From assembly GCA_027485855.1 (NCBI GenBank), contig JAIXQD010000019.1, forward strand, positions 62,001 through 126,000: a stretch of 64,000 nt of DNA, read 5' to 3'. The DNA is from Rickettsiales bacterium. Lineage in GTDB: Bacteria > Pseudomonadota > Alphaproteobacteria > G027485855. The position numbers and the translations under genes are program-made. Of this stretch, positions 63,173 through 64,000 are shown piece after piece. Position 1 is the first letter of the stretch, and each line of letters starts with the position of its first letter. Below the pieces are notes generated by a model that worked only from the letters and a program-made list of their open reading frames with translations, was not told the DNA's origin and did not search any database.

Positions 63173-63973
63173 ATGAATGTATCGACAAAGCGGACATGGT
63201 ACGTGATAGCGACTGTATTCCTATTTATTTTACTTCTGCCGCTTATTGCAATCGCACCAGAGTGGTGCGAGACCGGAAGTTTGACGATCAGTATTATATT
63301 TAAAAAATATTTTGACGCGCTAACACCCATAGCGACATGCGTTGGTGTTTTTGTAGCTCTATTTCAGAGTACAATAATAGGGTGGATCAACAGGCCAAAG
63401 TTAGAAATGTCTCTAGTAAGCAAAGATGGTGATTTGGTTACTATATACAATTTTACCAAGGTTCATACTGATGGTAGTGAAGAAATAGGAGGCGTTAAAT
63501 CCGTCTATTACCTAGCGCATATTGACGTAGGACATGGAATAACTTTAAAAAACTGCACCGTGTATTTGCATAAATTTGGTGTAAATAACCGTCGCCCTTG
63601 GGTTGGAAACCTGCCCCTGAGCTGGCGGCATCACGAGGTAAAACCCACACTTGAAAGAAATATCACGTCTTTTGCCCAAGTAGAGTTATTTAGGTTTGAC
63701 CCAAAAGGTTACTCAATTCTTGGCCAGACAACACCGAGCGATCTAGAAGCTTTTAAAAGATTGATATTTGACGCTCCAGAAAAAATAGAAATGGAAATAT
63801 CCATTGTTGCTGAAGGGTATCACTCGCCGATATTTATATATACTTTTGAGTTGAAGCAAGAGTGGAAAGAAAAACTTGAACAACTAGAGAAACCAAAGTG
63901 GTTTAATATTTTCTCCCAAAACAAGTGTTTTGACGGAAGGGTTGCAGAGAAAGCCCAAGATACAAAAAAATAG
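63173..63973 (+). CDS. Hypothetical low-GC membrane protein
   Basis: Not recognised. 266 residues with two N-terminal membrane helices: about 9-30 (WYVIATVFLFILLLPLIAIA) and 46-70 (YFDALTPIATCVGVFVALFQ). A soluble domain of about 195 residues follows, beta-rich by appearance (MSLVSKDGDLVTIYNFTK; RNITSFAQVELFRFDPKG). Its base composition is visibly lower in GC than murI two bases upstream, and codons such as ATA, AGA, TTA and AAA are frequent, suggesting acquisition. The N-terminal two-helix plus soluble domain plan is common in accessory genes of unknown use. The window ends shortly after, so its neighbours are not visible. Confidence 0.6.
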   Translation: MNVSTKRTWYVIATVFLFILLLPLIAIAPEWCETGSLTISIIFKKYFDALTPIATCVGVFVALFQSTIIGWINRPKLEMSLVSKDGDLVTIYNFTKVHTDGSEEIGGVKSVYYLAHIDVGHGITLKNCTVYLHKFGVNNRRPWVGNLPLSWRHHEVKPTLERNITSFAQVELFRFDPKGYSILGQTTPSDLEAFKRLIFDAPEKIEMEISIVAEGYHSPIFIYTFELKQEWKEKLEQLEKPKWFNIFSQNKCFDGRVAEKAQDTKK

Positions 63974-64000
63974 TACATATCTAATGCGCTTCAGCCCAGT

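Noticed and set aside
62107..63973. An integrated genomic island bounded by tRNA-Arg repeats
   Set aside because: The two repeats are only 77 bases apart with no integrase or cargo between them; a larger island could only be judged beyond the window end.

Overview
The window is a chromosomal segment of an alphaproteobacterium of middling GC. The evidence is gene order: ruvC-ruvA-ruvB-ybgC-tolQ-tolR-tolA-tolB-pal-cpoB-tilS-ftsH; carA-carB near greA; a ubiG / nitrilase / grxC / comF / NDUFAF5-like methyltransferase block; lysC with ptsP; a long-form hpf followed by ptsN; and a small DUF1150-type protein. All of these are alphaproteobacterial habits. The exact order cannot be fixed from the window. 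Two adjacent 30-residue-type ankyrin proteins hint at contact with eukaryotic hosts such as amoebae, but this is inference.

Layout. 1-5.7 kb: an NAD salvage run (nadD, nicotinate phosphoribosyltransferase, nicotinamidase, glutamine-dependent nadE) and mscL. 5.7-8.8 kb, minus strand: a CX5R phosphatase, dxs and a THEM6-like hotdog protein. 8.9-20.9 kb: ispH, the resolvasome, the complete Tol-Pal envelope system, tilS and ftsH. 20.9-25.1 kb, minus strand: two paralogous ankyrin proteins and an unknown protein. 25.2-26.1 kb: a nicotianamine-synthase-like gene. 26.1-32.6 kb, minus strand: rodZ-like, a SIS-domain enzyme, ptsP, a FabK/NMO-like flavoprotein and lysC. 32.6-37.9 kb: ubiG, a nitrilase, grxC, comF, a GT-C-like membrane protein and a methyltransferase. 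38-45.2 kb: carAB, an unknown 504-residue protein, greA and another unknown. 45.4-49.1 kb: an OmpA-like lipid-free envelope protein, an M48 protease and a KAP-type NTPase. 49.1-53.3 kb: gatB, an S49 protease, an HTH regulator and an exported protein. 53.4-58.9 kb: tRNA-Arg(ACG), three large unknown genes and a GIY-YIG protein with foreign codon usage. 58.9-64 kb: an aldehyde dehydrogenase, hpf, ptsN, DUF1150, tRNA-Arg(CCU) with a duplicated 3' end, murI and a low-GC membrane protein.

Most genes are housekeeping. They join up functionally: MEP-pathway isoprenoids (dxs, ispH), the Tol-Pal envelope bridge plus OmpA-like and MurI, PTS-Ntr (ptsP, ptsN), and translation or stress (tilS, gatB, hpf, ftsH). 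The accessory signals worth a second look are the tandem ankyrin pair with a WCTA-type N-terminal domain, the nicotianamine-synthase homologue, the unknown gene inserted between carB and greA, the isolated KAP and GIY-YIG genes, the tRNA-Arg 3'-end duplication, and a recurrent pattern of 12-17 bp tandem duplications at gene 3' ends.
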